Shown here in pieces: positions 62,764 through 64,000 of a stretch of 64,000 nucleotides of DNA. The stretch covers positions 744,001 to 808,000 of the forward strand of contig NZ_AWOR01000001.1 of assembly GCF_000761245.1 (NCBI RefSeq). The letters run 5' to 3'. The notes under the pieces were generated by a model that worked only from the letters and a program-made list of their open reading frames with translations, did not search any database and was not told the DNA's origin. The position numbers were made by a program, and so were the translations under genes. Source of the stretch: Comamonas testosteroni (GTDB lineage: Bacteria > Pseudomonadota > Gammaproteobacteria > Burkholderiales > Burkholderiaceae_C). Positions within the stretch are counted from its first letter, which is position 1, and each line of letters starts with the position of its first letter.

Positions 62764-64000
62764 ATGGCAGTCAAACCGTCCAACGAATATTCCGAAGGCT
62801 CGATCCGCGTTCTCAAGGGTCTGGAGCCTGTCAAACAGCGTCCCGGCATGTACACGCGCACCGACAACCCCCTGCACATCCTGCAGGAGGTGATCGACAA
62901 CGCGGCCGACGAGGCGCTTGCCGGCTATGGCAAGAAAATCAAGTTCACCATGCACGCCGACGGCTCCTACAGCGTGGAGGACGACGGGCGCGGCATTCCC
63001 TTCGGTCTGCACCCCGAGGAGAAGGCGCCCGTGGTGGAGCTGGTCTTCACGCGTTTGCATGCGGGCGGCAAGTTCGACAAGGGCAATGGCGGCGCCTACA
63101 GCTTCTCGGGTGGTCTGCATGGCGTGGGCGTCTCGGTGACGAATGCGCTGGCCACGCGCCTGGAGGTGCAGGTGCACCGCGACGGCCAGGTGGCCACGCT
63201 GGTGTTCTCGGGCGGCGATGTGATCGAGCCGCTGAAGGTGCGCCCTTTGCAGGCCGGCGAGCGCAAGCAGGGCACGACGGTGCGTGCCTGGCCCGATGCC
63301 AAATACTTCGAATCCTCGGCCCTGCCCATGGGCGAGCTGGTGCATCTGCTGCGCAGCAAGGCCGTGCTCATGCCCGGCGTGGCCGTTTCGCTGATCAACG
63401 AAAAGTCGCGTGACACCCAGAGCTGGCAGTTCAAGGGCGGTCTGCGCGACTATCTGGCTCAGAGCCTGCATGGCGAGCCCGTCATCCCCCTGTTCGAGGG
63501 CGAGGGCTTTGCCGACAAGAACAACGACAGCTTTGCCGAAGGCGAGGGCGCGGCCTGGTGCGTGGCCTTCACCGAAGACGGCGCGCCGCTGCGCGAAAGC
63601 TATGTCAACCTGATTCCCACCACGGCGGGCGGCACGCATGACAGCGGCCTGCGCGACGGCCTGTTCCAGGCCGTCAAGGCCTTCATCGACATGCACTCGC
63701 TGCTGCCCAAGGGCGTCAAGCTCATGCCCGACGACGTGTTCGCGCGCGCCAGCTATGTGCTCAACGCCAAGGTGCTGGACCCGCAGTTCCAGGGCCAGAT
63801 CAAGGAGCGCCTGAACTCGCGCGACGCCGTGCGTCTGGTCTCGGGCTTTGTGCGCCCGGCGCTGGAGCTGTGGCTCAACGAGCATGTGGACTGGGGCAAG
63901 AAGCTGGCCGAGATCGCCATCAAGGCCGCCCAGACCCGCCAGAAGGCCGGCCAGAAGGTGGAAAAGCGCAAGGGCAGCGGCGTGGCCGTGCTGCCCGGCA
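62764..64000 (+). CDS. parE: DNA topoisomerase IV subunit B, N-terminal part
   Basis: 412 codons are present; the gene runs off the right edge. It starts AVKPSNEYSEGSIRVLKGLE, then KQRPGMYTRTDNPLH, the distinctive ParE rather than GyrB form. The GHKL ATPase has the Asn/Asp in VIDNAADEALAGYG, EDDGRGIPFG and SGGLHGVGVSVTNALA. The transducer domain has IPTTAGGTHDSGLRDGL. Topoisomerase IV unlinks replicated chromosomes. The ATG at 62764 follows a divergent intergenic region with the MFS gene. Confidence 0.95.
   Translation, partial: MAVKPSNEYSEGSIRVLKGLEPVKQRPGMYTRTDNPLHILQEVIDNAADEALAGYGKKIKFTMHADGSYSVEDDGRGIPFGLHPEEKAPVVELVFTRLHAGGKFDKGNGGAYSFSGGLHGVGVSVTNALATRLEVQVHRDGQVATLVFSGGDVIEPLKVRPLQAGERKQGTTVRAWPDAKYFESSALPMGELVHLLRSKAVLMPGVAVSLINEKSRDTQSWQFKGGLRDYLAQSLHGEPVIPLFEGEGFADKNNDSFAEGEGAAWCVAFTEDGAPLRESYVNLIPTTAGGTHDSGLRDGLFQAVKAFIDMHSLLPKGVKLMPDDVFARASYVLNAKVLDPQFQGQIKERLNSRDAVRLVSGFVRPALELWLNEHVDWGKKLAEIAIKAAQTRQKAGQKVEKRKGSGVAVLPG

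Overview
This 64 kb window is chromosomal DNA of a GC-rich betaproteobacterium in the Comamonadaceae, most like Comamonas. The pointers are two Bug-type solute receptors, a beta-proteobacterial core gene set (mutL, amiC-tsaE, queG, xerD, hslO, ftsB-eno-kdsA-pyrG, coaBC, dut, dapA-bamC, parE), and a 4-cresol operon in the same order as pchACXF of Pseudomonas putida. No tRNA, rRNA, insertion sequence, prophage or CRISPR array was found. Both ends cut genes: an RpiR-type regulator on the left and parE on the right.

Layout. 0-13 kb: mutL, two small glycine-zipper lipoproteins, a DedA membrane protein, an operon of di-heme cytochrome c peroxidase, DAHL-type sensor kinase and dual-receiver protein, then tsaE-amiC divergent from queG, and an AEC transporter. 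13-25 kb: two orphan Bug receptors, a quinone oxidoreductase divergent from a LysR regulator, xerD, a Tat-exported molybdopterin-fold protein, two tandem EAL-like/HDOD proteins, a ferritin-like protein, gamma carbonic anhydrase and hslO. 25-33 kb: the housekeeping block ftsB-eno-kdsA-pyrG, coaBC and dut. 33-39 kb: a PhoQ/PhoP-like two-component pair flanked by divergent PepSY proteins, a SlyB-like lipoprotein, a SlyD-like isomerase and a DUF2076 protein.

39.5-52.7 kb is a catabolic island in two parallel halves. One half is an aldehyde dehydrogenase, a LIV-type ABC importer and a divergent AraC-family activator. The other is pchA-pchC-pchX-pchF and a paralogous divergent AraC-family activator. 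PchC and PchF would oxidise 4-cresol to 4-hydroxybenzaldehyde in the periplasm, and the dehydrogenases would give 4-hydroxybenzoate. Both operons carry the same 11-base promoter element with a GTGCAC hexamer at identical spacing, which suggests co-regulation. 52.8-64 kb: the ribosomal oxygenase roxA, a repeat-rich lipoprotein, dapA-bamC, a large WG-repeat-like protein with a methyltransferase, an MFS/small protein/SDR operon and parE.

The most striking feature not explained by genes is a family of seven structured repeats of about 80-120 bp. Each abuts the stop codon of a leftward gene in the same orientation. Its paired arms vary together from copy to copy, and in two cases its own CCCCCTGA supplies the stop codon. 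A second family of short GCTAGCAGCTATCAA-like motifs and a terminator with a conserved loop recur in the same intergenic spaces.
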